The notes beneath the pieces were generated by a model. The model was given only the letters and a program-made list of their open reading frames with translations. It did no database searches and was not told the DNA's origin. This document shows, in pieces, positions 12,161-24,571 of a DNA stretch of 64,000 nucleotides. Source of the DNA: Porodaedalea pini (lineage: Eukaryota > Basidiomycota > Agaricomycetes > Hymenochaetales > Hymenochaetaceae); the NCBI GenBank assembly GCA_002794775.1, contig NBAY01000003.1, positions 1,860,001 to 1,924,000 of the forward strand. Direction: 5' to 3'. Within the stretch, counting starts at the first letter, position 1. Each line of letters begins with the position of its first letter. The translations under genes were made by a program, and so were the position numbers.

Positions 12161-12606
12161 ATGTCTGGCAGGCAAGGCGGTAAATTAAAACCTCTCAAGG
12201 TGCGTATATTGAGCTACGCTGTGTCTTTGTCACTTGAATCATCGCCATCTGCTTATAGACAGCCAAAAAGGCGCCAAAAGACGAGGACGAGGACGACAAG
12301 GCGTACAAGGAGAGAAAGAAAGCCGAAGCTGCCGCCCTGGCTGAAGCGAAGGCGAAGGGTACGTGTCTGTCAAAAACCTCGATTGCAAATTGTGTGACTT
12401 ACGATGTCTGGTCGCTTTTGCAGCTGCAAAGGGTGAGTGTCGACGGGTTATGACACTGGTTCACAGATTCTGAATGATCTGCCTGATCTGCTCGATCTTC
12501 AGGCGGCCCTCCTGGAGGCGGAATCAAGAAGTGCGTTATTGCTGTCGTATTAATCTTTGGCATCTGAACTCATTGCTGTGATACTTGCAGGTCAGGGAAG
12601 AAATAG
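12161..12606 (+). CDS. TMA7: Translation machinery-associated protein 7
   Basis: Five exons: 12161-12199, 12259-12358, 12424-12432 (only 9 nt), 12503-12530 and 12591-12606. They give a 63-aa, highly charged protein; family members are about 64 aa. The start MSGRQGGKLKPLK and the end GGPPGGGIKKSGKK are diagnostic for TMA7, a small ribosome-associated protein found across eukaryotes. The middle is an acidic/basic helix (DEDEDDKAYKERKKAEAAALAEAKAK). The protein is reported to bind ribosomes in yeast; its molecular role is not well defined. The phases only work if the 9-nt micro-exon is used. Confidence 0.92.
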
Positions 12607-13144
12607 ACTCCCCAGCGCCACACGTCGATTTACGCTCGAGTTGCGCATTCTATCATGTACTACGAGTTGTTTTTTGTATCTGCCGCACTATAGACAACAG
12701 TCTGCGGGAGCTCCTTGAATTGCATGTCCATACTCGGAACAAAGCAGAGGAAACTCACGACTTACCAAGCAAATTTGGTGGAGGCCCTTAGTGACTTATC
12801 CGGTCAAAACGCGACAGAGAAGCAAGTAAATCACTGATATCCTCCCATCTATTTCTACCAAGGAACGAACAAAAAGCATTGCTTAGTACTTGAATAAAAT
12901 ACCTTCCGATGGCAAAGTACTTGCATATCTACACTTCGCGGAAGTTCGTAAAAAATCAGGGTCGAGTCCATCAGCTGAAGCGACGGCTTGAAAAGCAGAA
13001 CGAGTTTTTCATCGCTATTTCATCATTTTTCTCGACGTCGACGAGTACTTTCCATTTCGCTGGTCCTGAGCAAGAGCTCCCCCGATTTGTCTTGAGCGCG
13101 ACAAGTAAATTGTTCGCGTGTCCGCGTCACTAGCAGTACTGCGT
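12607..13144. other. Intergenic between TMA7 and striatin
   Basis: This holds the TMA7 3' flank and the striatin leader and promoter. The open frames here (12585-12791, 12909-13133) look non-coding. Confidence 0.5.
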
Positions 13145-16119
13145 ATGTTTAACAGTTCCCACGAAGTATTTCGAGGTGCCAGTCCGTCGAACGGTCACGG
13201 CGCCGCCATTGCCAACATCTACGACGCCCGACACGTCTCTATGTTGAACAACATCGCTGGTCTGCACGGCCAGAGCCAACAGCAGTTTCAACAGCAACAA
13301 GGCCAGCAACAACAAGGCCAGCAGCAGCAGCAGCAGCAGCCGAACCAGGCGCCGCCTCCTCCCCCACCGCTCAATGGCCAGGACTTAAACCTCTCAAACA
13401 TCCTTCACTTCCTCCAGTCGGAATGGCGGAGATATGAACGAGAGCGGAATGAGTGGGAGATTGAGCGTGCAGAGATGCGGGTGCGTTTGCTTTCTTTCTC
13501 TTTTCCCTTTCACAAGTGTTGTGGTTGCGTTCTTTCTGACGCGCTGGCGGTTCCAGGCGCGCATCGCGCTTCTCGAAGGAGAGCGCCGTTCCTTTGAAAA
13601 TACCCGCATCGACCTCCTGCGACGCATAAAAATGCTCGAATTCGCGTTACGCATGGAACGGTAAGCGCGTTCTTTGCCGTCGAAGCCGCATAGCACACGA
13701 ACCTAATGTCGTTTCCCAAGTTCAAAGCAACTCAATCAACCTGCAAATCAGCCGCCTTTGCCAACTAAAGTCACTGCTCTGCAAAACCAGTCCAACCCCG
13801 CATCTGCTAAGGATGAGACGGGTAGCCACAAGGACGGCAGCAGCGGAAGTTCACCTCGTAGTGAAGGTGCGTACGCGCCTCCGCATGCAATTCGCCGTTA
13901 TCATATTAACATTGAAACTCCCACATCAGATGTGCCCCTTCCTTCTGAGAACCGCATGTCTATGGGCGTATCAGGTCTACCGAACGGAGCCGGCGCATCC
14001 AACCAGAACAAAGCCAATACCTGGGGCGGGTCTAACTGGTCGGGCGCACCCAACACGACTGCACTGGGAAAACCTCCCCCAGGAAGAGATCCTAAAAGCA
14101 GAGCTCGGAGTAGGGATTATCTAAAACAGTACGTCTCAGAGTTTCATTTTTGCTCCGTTTCTCGACAAGAACGCTAATTGCATGTTTTGGCTTCTAGATG
14201 CCTACAGGAGATATCATACCTAACGTCCCCTCAGGCGATGAACCCTTTGCCTAATCGTCCGCTGCTCAGCAACCAGACGATGCCTTTGACCTTGCCCAAC
14301 GTTCCGTCGCTGGACCAAATGGCATTCAACGGTCGACCAAGGAAAGTTGTTCCGGAAGCGGGTAAAGACTTCCCAGTACTAAACGGCATGATGGGCGGCC
14401 CAATGGCGGGCCAATCGGGCTCTAATTCTCAAGGCTCAATGCTCGAAAGGGACAATCGAATGAATGCTAATTCGAATATCCCCTTGCATCAGCCTCAGCA
14501 ACAGGCTGGACCTCAAGGCGGCAGCTTTCAACAGCAACAAATGCAGCAGCAGTCCATTGATCAGACGCAGTCTCTTCAGCTACCGGAACAGCAGCCTGAC
14601 AAGGAGGGCCAGGAGAAACCTGAAGGCTCGGAACCGCAACAGCTTACCGCGATCTTCCGTCCGGATAGGGAGTTTAAGGAGCGTTTAGAACGTGCACGTT
14701 CAGAAAGATTTTCTCCACAAGACGGTCAAGGGTCTGGCGCGTCTGCATGGGATGTAACAGGTAAGGATGAGGATGAGGATGATAAGGAGGACGTGGAGAT
14801 GGATGAGGACGATGCGGCGTCGACGACCAGTGACGACGATGGGAAGATATGGCGTCCGCGGCGGACTCTGCGAAAGTCAGTTTCATGTGTTTGAGGCTTA
14901 TTCTATCTTGAGAAGCTAATCTATGTGTAAAAGTCACCTTGATGCTGTAAGAGCACTTGCCTTCCACCCGACCGAGATGTGCCTCGCTACGGGTGGAGAC
15001 GATTTTACGGTAAAAATATGGAGAATGGACGTAGTCGGCCTTGCGTCATCCGCGTAGGTCTAGCCCGTTTCATTATGCGTACACGCGTCCTTACATGCGC
15101 TAAATGCAGGACACGCGGAACAATCGAGGTTGAGCCTCAATTAACTTTGCGTGGTCACACTGCTGCTGTCACGACACTCGTGCACTCTCCTCAAAAACGC
15201 CTTTTGTACTCGGCTTCGCTAGACTCTTCGATACGCGTCTGGGCACTGCCGCCCGCTGCGCATACGACCTACGCTCCACATGACCCCGCAAGGATTCGCG
15301 GAGAACTTGTCGGACACACTGACGCTGTATGGGGACTCGCACTCTTACGTGATGAGAGTGTACTTGTGAGCTGTGGTGCGGAGGGCACTGTAAAGGTATG
15401 GGATGTCGGCGCAACGTCAGGCATCGGTGCGCTGAAGCTGAGCTGGGGTTACAATGGACTCGAGAGCGAGGAAGATGAGCCTGCGGAGGCGCCAGGCGCA
15501 ACTTGTCTCGAGGCCATTAAGTCGGATCTGAAGAAGGTCGCTGTTGGGTACCAAAATGCTGTGGCCAAAATATTTGACATAGATACTGGCAAGCAGCTGC
15601 TTGTCCTACAAGGCGAGCCTGGTGCAGGTTTGTCTCTGAATTTCACATGAAGAAGACAGTTTTGATGATTGGGCTTCCTGCAGAAGGCGCTGGTAACTCT
15701 CAAATTAACAGCATTGCATCGCATCCAACGATGCCCATGCTTGTCACTGCACATGAAGACAAGCACATCAGAATATGGGACATTGTCTCAGGTATATCCC
15801 ATCATCAGATCTTTAATCAATTTTACTAAATGAAGCTTGCACTGCCACTGAAGGCCAATGCACGCACTCGATGGCCGCGCACCTCGACTCGGTTAGTTCG
15901 CTTTCGATCGACGCCGCGGGCTTCTCCCTTGTCTCTGGCGGGCACGACTGTTCCGTGCGCTTCTGGGACCTACTGGGTGCGCATGCGTGCATCCAAGAGA
16001 TCTCGAGTCATCGTGAAAAGGCGCATGAAGGCGTGCTCGCGGTCGACTTCCATCCGTCACTGCCATTCATGGCGAGCGCAGGTGCGGACGGCGTCGTTAA
16101 GCTTCACGCATCGTCGTAA
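13145..16119 (+). CDS. PRO11: Striatin-family STRIPAK scaffold with WD40 repeats
   Basis: The first exons are 13145-13480, 13557-13660, 13721-14128 and from 14198; the last ends at 16119. The N terminus holds a polyglutamine tract (13282-13340) and a proline run. The family signature follows: ILHFLQSEWRRYERERNEWEIERAEMRARIALLEGERRSFENTRIDLLRRIKMLEFALRMER is conserved from fungi to man; it forms the caveolin-binding and coiled-coil/PP2A-A-binding segment. A long disordered middle with poly-Q and an acidic stretch comes next. C-terminal WD40 repeats start at HLDAVRALAFHPTEMCLATGGDD and include LVSCGAEGTVKVWD and LVSGGHDCSVRFWD. Striatin (Pro11/Far8) scaffolds PP2A and germinal-centre kinases in STRIPAK and controls hyphal fusion and fruiting in fungi. 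The protein is short on repeats only if exons were missed. Confidence 0.9.
13282..13340 (+). repeat. CAG/CAA trinucleotide-rich tract coding polyglutamine
   Basis: Mixed CAA and CAG codons with occasional GGC encode a Gln-rich stretch in exon 1 of striatin, including an uninterrupted CAG run near 13321-13339. It is probably length-polymorphic between strains. Confidence 0.8.
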
Positions 16120-16624
16120 ATGCAATAAATATCCGGCTTTTTCTATGCTCATGTCTTATATGGTTTCCTTCCTATTCTCTGTGTCCTATTTATCGCACAT
16201 ACCTCTTTTATTCCATTCCACTTTTTCTTTGTCATAACCCCCTTTTTTTCCTGACTCTCGCACTAATCGTTTGGAAGGCAGATGGCCAGACAGTGTGCTT
16301 GGCAACATGCCAAACAATGCATTTACTTCCTCTAATAGATATACCTGTTCAAGGAGCATGTAACGTGCATTATGTCTAGTATGTAAATGCGAAACAAAAT
16401 GCGGACTTGCTTGCTTTAGAAGCTAAGGTGATCCTAGGTTTAATTGGTGGGATAAGCTTATGGGTAGTGCGTATGGCTACAAAAGCTAGTAATACAGTGG
16501 GTGCGAGATGGTGCGGACAACAGAGGGGATGAAAACAGGTGCAGTGCAGAAGTATAATTAGGTTGGGAGACTGACAATGGGTAAAGTGAGATACCATTAT
16601 ATGTCTGCTTGTAGGAAAAATAAG
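16120..16624. other. Convergent intergenic region
   Basis: This holds the shared 3' flanks of striatin (+) and the phosphodiesterase (-). It is T-rich just after striatin, as expected for a terminator region. No gene was seen. Confidence 0.5.
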
Positions 16625-17987
16625 TCAGTCAGTTCTTCCTCGAAAAATGTCGACAAAGTACGCACGTATGAGAGCGCCTTGCTCGGCAGCAAGGATTATG
16701 GCACCAAGGCCTTTCTCTTCTACCAGGTTACGCACCTGCTCCGAAATAACTGAGTGCATTGGAAGCCCCTTGTACTTTCCCTCCATGTCTTCCTTGCAGT
16801 GGATGATGTACACACGCAGTCCCGCAAGCGCATCATGCAGCTCGCTCGCAATGGTGGCACCTTGCGCATGCTTTGGACGCTTGCGCTCCGGGGACGCAGT
16901 ACTCGATGCACGTTTTCTGCTCGACGATACCGCCGTGCTTTTGGAGCTGGCCGCGCCATACTCGGGACTGGGTCCAGTGTTACGACATGCAATGACAGCT
17001 TCTGCGAGTGCCTCGAGCTCTGAGACGAGGTGTTCTGGGCAAAGGTGTCCGTACAGCATATCGTCTGGTCTGCCGACAGGCCATGAGCATTCTATGAAAA
17101 TCGCATCAAGCATGTTCGCAGCGATTTTAGGTGCAGCGGCGCGCCACACATTGGCGGTCCGCGGATGAGTGGCGAGCTTATCAGGCTCAACGTCGCCGAA
17201 CAAGAGAAACTCGTGCGCGCTGGTGTCGTGCCTCACAAAAAACGCGGAAGAGGCATACTCGGCGCCGTGACTTAGCGGGAACATACTCACAGAAAGACCG
17301 CCATGCAGAGGGGTATACACTTCTGTGTCGTCGGGCAGTCTGGATGTTGCGTAAGTAGTGCTCTGCTGTAAAAACTGAAATACGCACGGATCGTAGAGAT
17401 AGAGATGATCCGAGTCGTCTGGATTCCAAGAGGCAAGATTCGGCCATATGCGACTCGGCTTGAAGATAGTCTCAAGGTCTTCAAGGCACTGACGAAGCCC
17501 TCGTATGCTCTTCCGCGGTCCTTCCACGCTTCCTGCGAGCAAGACGAGGCTCAGGACATGATCCAAGTGGGAATGGGTGATAAGATATGTCCTAGAATGT
17601 ATTTTTTGAGACGATATCTGGGTAGAAATAAATGACGAAAAAATACCTGAGGTACGAGTAAACTAGAGCAGCATCAAGCCTTGGTTCCTCAGCGGCAGGG
17701 GAGAACAAGTCCGGAGTTTCCTGCAGGACCCGTTTCAGAGCACCGAGCCCACTTCCTACAACAAATGAATATTCTTCGAGAACAGATAGTAAAAAGCTTT
17801 ACATACCTGCTTCGATACCAATAATACCATCGGACCAAGCGCTTTCGTGCGCCTTGAGCAGATACCTGTGCACATCATCATTGATCAACACATAGCATAT
17901 ACCCGTTTGTAGCAACACGCACCCAGAAAGGTTGGCCTCGCTCGGGCCGCCACCGGCACCGACGACGACGAAATCGAAGTAGGGCAT
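16625..17987 (-). CDS. PDE1: Class II 3',5'-cyclic-nucleotide phosphodiesterase (low-affinity cAMP PDE)
   Basis: The first exon encodes MPYFDFVVVGAGGGPSEANLSG, followed by YLLKAHESAWSDGIIGIEAG and SGLGALKRVL, the usual opening of this family. The metallo-beta-lactamase-type metal motif is THSHLDHVLSLVLLAGS. Further family blocks are LYDPCVFQF, PLSHGAEYASSAFFVRH, FLLFGDVEPD and IFIECSWP. The last exon ends with the Lys/Arg-rich insert (RKRPKHAQ) and IIHCKED, then ILAAEQGALI. The enzyme hydrolyses cAMP and so damps protein kinase A signalling. The metal-binding HxHxDH is intact. It is transcribed towards striatin. Confidence 0.9.
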
Positions 17988-18700
17988 GCAAAGCGAAACA
18001 GCTGGTAGTCGTCGTTGTCAATGTGCGTCGACGTCGACTGCGATGGGCACAGTAAGGGTTGCACTCGCCCAGCTGGCGATCGCGCGCGTTTATATTGTGT
18101 GCTCGTGGAGATAATGTCAATTTGTGGCGGACGGTGGCGGATCCACCCCCACTCAGTCGGTGTAGCTTTCAAGTTACTTGTAGCATTTGACTCGAGTAGG
18201 GACGGCCTTTCGAGCGCTCCTGCATGCGCGGACTAGGGTCTGACAGGACAATGATTTAGAGCATGAGAACGTGCTGTACCTTCATCAGCGGACCGAGCTC
18301 AGCGCTTGTGATGGCTCAATATTAATACTTTGGACCATACTGGTACAGCAGCACAGTAGGAAAACAAGACAGCCCGAGCCGGCTTTGTATTTCTCCATTC
18401 TTCCCCATTACGCCATCCAGCAAGCTCATTGTACTATATAAAAGCTCAAAGATATATAAGAGGTTAAGAGAGAAAGGAAAGTAGCGGCAGGCAGAAAAGC
18501 AGGCGGTGGACATTGAGCGAGTGTGTCATGGAGTACCAGCGGTTCCATAGAAAACTGAAGGCGAAGATGGGCATGAAGGAGTGGAAGCGGTCGGCGTTCG
18601 AGTGAGAAAACAATACAGAAACAGGATTGATTAAACAATTAAAATAACATGAAAGAAATCGTGGACATTGCGTGGCAAAGAACCCGAAGCAAGTCCTTGC
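17988..18700. other. Intergenic between PDE1 promoter side and EDE1 3' end
   Basis: This contains the PDE1 upstream region, with several CGTCGAC-like repeats near 18023-18043, and the 3' flank of EDE1. A short + frame ending at 18605 (ending GMKEWKRSAFE) reads plausibly but matches nothing I know. Confidence 0.45.
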
Positions 18701-21700
18701 TTAAGCGCCGCCGAGCAAACTATTGAGCGCGCGTTGAACGTCATACCCATGCTTTTCAAGCGCTGCTACCGCTTGCGTCCGGCTGAAACCCATTCCGCAC
18801 AGTTGCTTCACGGGCTCGACGTCGTCCTCAACTGCAGGCGTACCTCCTCCCTCTGCGGGCTCGGCAACAGGCGACAAGAACTGGGGCGGAGGTACCGGCG
18901 GAGGCTCGTGCTTCGCCTTCTTCTTATCCTTGCGCCCGAATGGCAAACGGATCTGCTGGCGGGTCAGTGATAAGGGTCAGATAAGGTTTACGATCTAGCA
19001 TGTAGAACTTACGCTGAGTTTCGAGTGACGTTGTTGTGGAGGTGGCTTTGTGGTTGTGGTACCCTCCGTAGATGAGCCTGTTGATCTCCGTGGCGGCGGG
19101 GTAGTCGAGCGGATGGTCGACGGAGATGTTGGTGTCGCTACAACCTTCGGTGACCTTGGAGGCGATTGGACCGGGAATTGTGCTGGCTCTACCTCGGGCT
19201 GCCTCGGTTCTGTCGAAATACTTGGAGATGCAGCCGATGCGTTGAGCTCCAAAGCAAGAGCCTTAGTGCCCCCACCACCGAAGGCATCCTCAAAGGAAAT
19301 ACCGTGATCACCAGCTGATGGTTGCGAGGTGACTTGTGACGAGGATACCGAACCAAATGCATCGTCAAACGAAATGCCGTTTTTATTTCCTTCTGGCGGC
19401 TTCGTCGCGGTGTCATGGCTCGTGGAAGCAGGGGCAAATGGCGAACCGAAGTCCACATATGTGTTTGCAGGTCCCTGTGAGGATCCGTTCACGGCCGGAG
19501 CGGGAGGAAAGGCACTCGGAGAAGCTGAAGGCTCAAGCTCAGCCTTTGCTGCTGTGAAGTCAAAGTTGTCGTCGAATGCGGAGTCGAGTTGGAATTGTGG
19601 GGCCGCCGAGCTGGTGCTGGTAGACGAGATCTTGCCCATCGCCTCATCAAAAGCACTCACCCCGGAATTGGCTATAATGTCATTCAGTCAAAACATAAGA
19701 AACATAGAGAATTAGACTGACCTGTTGGTACGCTGTTGAATGGAGAACTATTTTCGGGTAATTTACCGTTGGCCGGGGCCTTATCAGTTGGCTGCGGCGC
19801 AGAGAAGAACAGGTCGCCCATAGGATCCTTGCTTGCGGGCAGGCCAGTTACTGACGTTTCCGCCTTCGGCTCACTCTCCTTCAGCCCGAATGCGTCTTCG
19901 AATGTATTCGAACTTGCAGCAGGTGCAGGGCCGAATCCATTGCTTGTGGCTCCCGCGCTGCTGATTTTCGCCTGCTCGTCAACCGGGCTACCTATGGAAG
20001 TGCGCGCCTCTTTCGCGTCGTGAAAATCTTTGTCGGTATCGGTCTCACTGTCGCTCTCCTCTTCTTCCTTCTCGACCAGTTTTGAATCAAGGTCGGTATG
20101 GCCAATAACGGCTTCATGAGTAGTAGGGAAGCCGCCCGGAAGCTGCGTATCGATGGCAGGGAACTGCTCGGCAGCAGCATTGAGTGACGTTGGCGGAGAC
20201 GGAGTTCCCTCAGATACCTTGGGCGTGGTGTCTGGCTCTGTGGCTACTGTGAAGGCAGTTGCATGGGCTTCAGTCTCTCCAGAGCCAGAAGCAGCGTCAG
20301 GTGTCGGCGAAGCTGGCTTCTCCGCACTTTCCGCCAGGGACGTTGCACTGCTCTCCTTGTCTCCGTCCGTTAGACCGAATGGGTCGTCCGTCGCGGAAGA
20401 AGGTGCCGTTGTGGATGACGACGGCTCAGCAGCGACCGCATGCGGCGATGTCGCCAGCTCCGGAGCCGCAGGTGCAGAGAAGGGTGAGGCAGCGGTGGGT
20501 TCCGTCTGCGTCTCCAGCTGCGGCGTAGGTACGGAGAAGACATCGACTGCAGGGGTTGCAAATGGCGATGCGGGGCGCGAACCTGTTGACTGCATCACGA
20601 GGCGCTCAAAGGGATTGTTTGTCTTCATGGTTGACGGCGAGTTGACTGAGAGGGGCGGGGACACACTCGGACTAGCTGGCAGCGGTTGCGCTGCCGCGAA
20701 CGACGGAGTGTCTGTCCTCAATGGCTCGGAAGCAGCTGGTATGAGGGATTCAATGCCGTTTGTCTGGGCAGGGGCGGGTTCTTTCGCAAGCTCAGCCTCG
20801 GTCGTTTCCAGTTCCTGCAGTGTCTCACGGGTTTCACGTTCAGCGTCTTCAAGGTCCTTTGCAACCTTGGCTCTTTCCGCTTCGCGTGTCGCGAGCTGCT
20901 TCTTAGCAATAGCGAGGAGGCCCTTCTGGTGCTTCGTCTCTTTCTTCGCCTTCTCTATAGCAGCCTTTATGCGCTCTGCCTCTTCGCCGACCTCCTTCAT
21001 GCGGCGCTGCAGCTCGCGCACTTCCTCCTTGTCGCGCAACACTGCTCCCTCAATCTCCGCCTTCTCGACGCGCACGCCACTCAGCTCGCTCTCGGCGCGA
21101 ATCAGTTGCTCACGTGTCTGCGCGATGTCTGCACTCTGCGCCGCGAAGCGTTCGCGCAGTGTCCCGAGCAGCCTCGTCTCTGTCTCGTAAGCCGCCTTCG
21201 CGGACGAGAGCTGTGTCTGCAGTGCAGAAAGCTGACTTGCTTGAGTCGCAAGAGATGCTTCTGTGCTCTGCCTCTCTGCCTTTGTACTCTCGAGCGAGCG
21301 ATTCGTCGAGCCAACCTGATTCTGAAGATTGCCAATCTCGGCGGAGTTGTCTGGGACAGCCGCAGCGGTAGTTCCCTCATCGTCACTCAAGAGGTCGCGG
21401 TGTGCTTCACCACGAGAAAAATTATCAAAAATACTGCGCTGAGGGTATTGAAAATATGGGATTTCTTACCAGGAGGGGCGAACGGGGATGCACCAAACGG
21501 ATCCGTCGCGCGCGCAGGAATGGCTGGAGGCTTTGGAGTACCAACACCCGTTTGCTGCTGCGAAAGACGTCCAGTCATCTGGGGCTGCAGCACTGGTGTC
21601 GGCTGAGAAGCAGGAGGCGACGCGACGGCGGAGCCGGGACGTTGAGGTGCCGTCGCCGACGCCGGCGGCGAGTCATCCCATAGGAGATCGCGAATTGGCT

Positions 21701-23203
21701 CGGGCACCGTTGCAGGTGTAGGAGCAGATGCAGTGCCGGCTAAACGCGCTGCACGCATGGTAGGCGGGATGAGCGACATCGGGAGCACGGTGGGGATGTC
21801 CTTTCCGGCTAGCTTGCCCTGAATGAGATGCATAGCAACTGCAAAGCCATCGCGCGTAAGTCGTCCGTCGTTATTGAGGTCCGCCAGATCCCTATATCAT
21901 CGTTGTTATTCTGCTATACTATTTTGGGAATTAAATTTATACACACCAGACTTGCGCGAGAATGTCTTCGGAAAGCTTCGATTGTAACATAAAAGGCACC
22001 GCGACATCACCCTCGATAAAGCCGCGTTTCTGCGTGTCTAGTCCATCAAAAAACTGGTCGAAACGCGTCTTTTCCTCGGGAGTAACATCCCACGGTTGCG
22101 GAGGTGCGCCGAATGCGCTCGCGCCGAGTGCTGTCACAGGGTTCGACGCGAAGTGCACCGACGGGTGATGCTGCTGAGTTGGTATTGCCATGCTGAGGCG
22201 GCTATACTCCTGGCCGGTCGTCTGCGGTTGCAGTCGACGCGGTCCAGTGCCTGTTGTCTGCGCAGCTAGCGGCGCTGGTGTCGTGATAGCGGATGCGAAA
22301 GACCCTGTGAGTGATGGGCTCAGTGCGGGAATGCTGTTTCCGGTACCGTGCGAGATAACGCCCGTCGGTGAGCGTCCGCCAGCTTGCTCGTACAGACCCG
22401 GGGGAAGCGTCGCTGGGAGGTTTGTGAGCTGGCCCGACATGATCGCCTGTATGAGATACATAGCGATCGTAAAGTCTGTTTGGTCCAGCGACCCGCGATC
22501 CTGAGTATCTGCTAGAGTCCTGCAGATGCACATTCAGTAAGGTATTGGTACGAAATATGTCATTGATGCACACCAGATCTGGGACAGTTTCTCGAAGGGC
22601 AGCTTGGACTTTACGAACACATCCCTTGCCTTGTCCCCTAGATATGATTTCAGCCAATGACCCGAAACAATTTAAATATATGTATACGCGTACCGTTAAG
22701 TAGGCCGTTAATGGGGCCGCATCCGAGGAAGAGACGCAAGAACTTGGACTTGTCCTCAGCGGTGAGAGGAGGGTACAGTGTTCCCCTCGGTGGTGGGGAC
22801 TTTGGGGGAGGACTAGACGGTATGGATGAAGGTCTCGGGGGATGTGCAGATACACCTTCAATGTGTGCCAACGGAGCAGCTACAACACCGTCAGTTGCAA
22901 GTTTTGGCATAAACAGTTAGAACACGCACGTCTATCAATAAGCGATTCCTTGACCTGTTCGCCCTTTTGAGCATGGCCGATAAGCCTGAGAGCGACGGCG
23001 ACTCCTTTTCGCGTCAAGAATCCGTTATTATCCTTGTCCGCGATAGACCATATCTCGCCAAGTACGGCGGGAGGGAGATTTGCACCTGCGAAGGCTTCGA
23101 CAGCTTTGTCGCCAGTGACTATACCGAGCTTTTGAGGGTCGGCGATAGCGAAGATGCTGTTGACGAGTGCGAGTTCTCCTTGTGTCGGGGAGAAGGAAGA
23201 CAT
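18701..23203 (-). CDS. EDE1: Ede1/Eps15-like endocytic scaffold with three EH domains and C-terminal UBA
   Basis: The start at 23203 gives [18 protein letters not shown], directly entering EH domain 1 with its EF-hand (DKDNNGFLT). EH2 starts near [13 protein letters not shown], with EF-hand [15 protein letters not shown]3 starts at [27 protein letters not shown] long coiled coil (about 21380-20780) follows, from [21 protein letters not shown] to the [12 protein letters not shown] region. A disordered Ser/Thr/Pro-rich part carries NPF/DPF-type motifs (NNPFERL, DPFGLTD). The C-terminal UBA domain reads [35 protein letters not shown]. Ede1 initiates clathrin-coated pits at the plasma membrane, binding NPF-motif adaptors through EH domains and ubiquitin through the UBA domain. 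Several short introns interrupt the EH region. The domain order is exactly that of fungal Ede1. Confidence 0.93.
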
Positions 23204-23629
23204 GGTGAAAAGGCGCAACGAGCGGCGAGCACGGATATGCGTGCGAGATGGGAGGAAGTTAAGTCTTGAGTTGCCTGTGCGGCGCGGGTCGGCTACGCGG
23301 CGGTTTAGCGTCATGCAATATTATTTCAATTCCTGTAACAACTCTCAAAATTATTCAAAAAACACATCCACTTCATCTACACGTCATCTGGAACTATCTA
23401 CTCGTCGTCGTGCGCAGCGAGCAGCTGCGTCCCAACGTCGTACGTAGGCTTCAGAAGTTCTCTCAAGCGAGTTTGATAAAGGTAATCAATTCCCAGGATA
23501 CTGATCTGGTCAGCCACACGTGCAGAGCACGGGATCAAACATGAACCATCGGGTCTTTGAAACTCCAGCCATCGCGTTTTTCTCTCTTCCTTCAGACCAC
23601 CCCGCGCGCACATCCACCACACTCTTCCA
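23204..23629. promoter_or_regulatory. Divergent promoter region of EDE1 (-) and UBC11 (+)
   Basis: The start codons are 426 bp apart on opposite strands, so both promoters must lie here unless one gene uses an upstream non-coding exon. No clear factor site was recognised. A minus-strand frame (23398-23724) crosses this region and the first UBC11 exon; it is judged accidental. Confidence 0.5.
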
Positions 23630-24571
23630 ATGGAGCAGATTTCTTCCCCACTTGCCCCTCCCCGTAGCTCGATGAAGACGGCAGCGAGCTCGTCGTCGAG
23701 TGAGGGTGCCGGTAGCGTAACCAAACGGTAAGCTCTTTCCTCCTGGCATTGACTTTTTGGCTGACATAGATACAGACTTGGAAATGAACTTATGACTCTT
23801 ATGGTAAGTGCTCTTGCTGCTATTAGCTGATGAGTAGATGAGCTGACAATGCGCGCCCTTTAGATGTCTTCGTCAACCGGGATTGTACGTTCATTGCCTC
23901 GTGGCTGCCAAAGCGCTCACTCATCCCATCTTTTCTCCAGTCCGCTTTCCCAAAGAGCGACGCAAACCTCTTTGAATGGGTGGGGACGATTGAGGGTGCT
24001 CCCGGCACGGTGAGCTTCCTTTCTTCGTTATTGTTGGCTTGTCGCGTCGACGTGCCACATCACGTGCTCATGCGTCCCGTTCTAGGTGTATGCCGGATTG
24101 ACGTTCAAAATATCTATCTCGTTCCCGCCCAATTACCCATATGTTGCACCAGCGATCCGCTTCGACACTCCGTGCTACCATCCGAACGTAGACCTTAGCG
24201 GAAACATCTGCCTTGACATCCTCCAAGTCAATCAGTTTCCTTTCTTGATCGCTTCGATTATCGTACTGAATGCATCGTTTGACAGGACAAATGGTCCGCA
24301 GTCTATAGCGTGCATACCATCTTGCTCTCTTTACAGTCCCTCCTTGGCGGTGCGTGCTCAATTTTTTCCCCTTGCATCAGATAAGGAACTCATTTACGGC
24401 AGAACCTAACAATGCGTCACCTTTGAATACGGATGCCGCCAACCTCTGGGGTAATCAGGCTGGTAAGCATCTGCATCCTACTATCACAATTTTCGCTCTC
24501 ATATGCTTTTGACAGAGTTCAAGGTGCAACTTATGAAGCACTACCGTCCGGTTACCTCTGCCTCTGCATGA
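23630..24571 (+). CDS. UBC11: Ubiquitin-conjugating enzyme E2 of the UBE2C/UbcH10 (APC/C) type
   Basis: Eight exons (23630-23727, 23776-23803, 23864-23884, 23941-24009, 24086-24226, 24286-24349, 24403-24462, 24516-24571) close in phase and give 178 aa; human UBE2C has 179. A Ser-rich N-terminal extension precedes the UBC fold. Diagnostic blocks are [56 protein letters not shown] with the catalytic Cys, and [24 protein letters not shown]. This E2 works with the anaphase-promoting complex to start ubiquitin chains on cyclin B and securin. Exon 3 is only 21 nt. The combination of the N-terminal extension and TPCYHPNVD separates it from Ubc4/5-type E2s. Confidence 0.94.

Noticed and set aside
20153..21190. 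345-aa open frame on the + strand, and the 306-aa frame at 20686-21606
   Set aside because: Both lie antisense to the coiled-coil and Ser/Pro-rich part of EDE1. Their Ser/Ala-rich or Cys/Leu-rich translations are what biased codons give on the opposite strand, and no domain is visible.
23398..23724. 108-aa minus-strand frame between EDE1 and UBC11
   Set aside because: It overlaps the first exon and intron of the well-supported UBC11 gene and shows no family motif.
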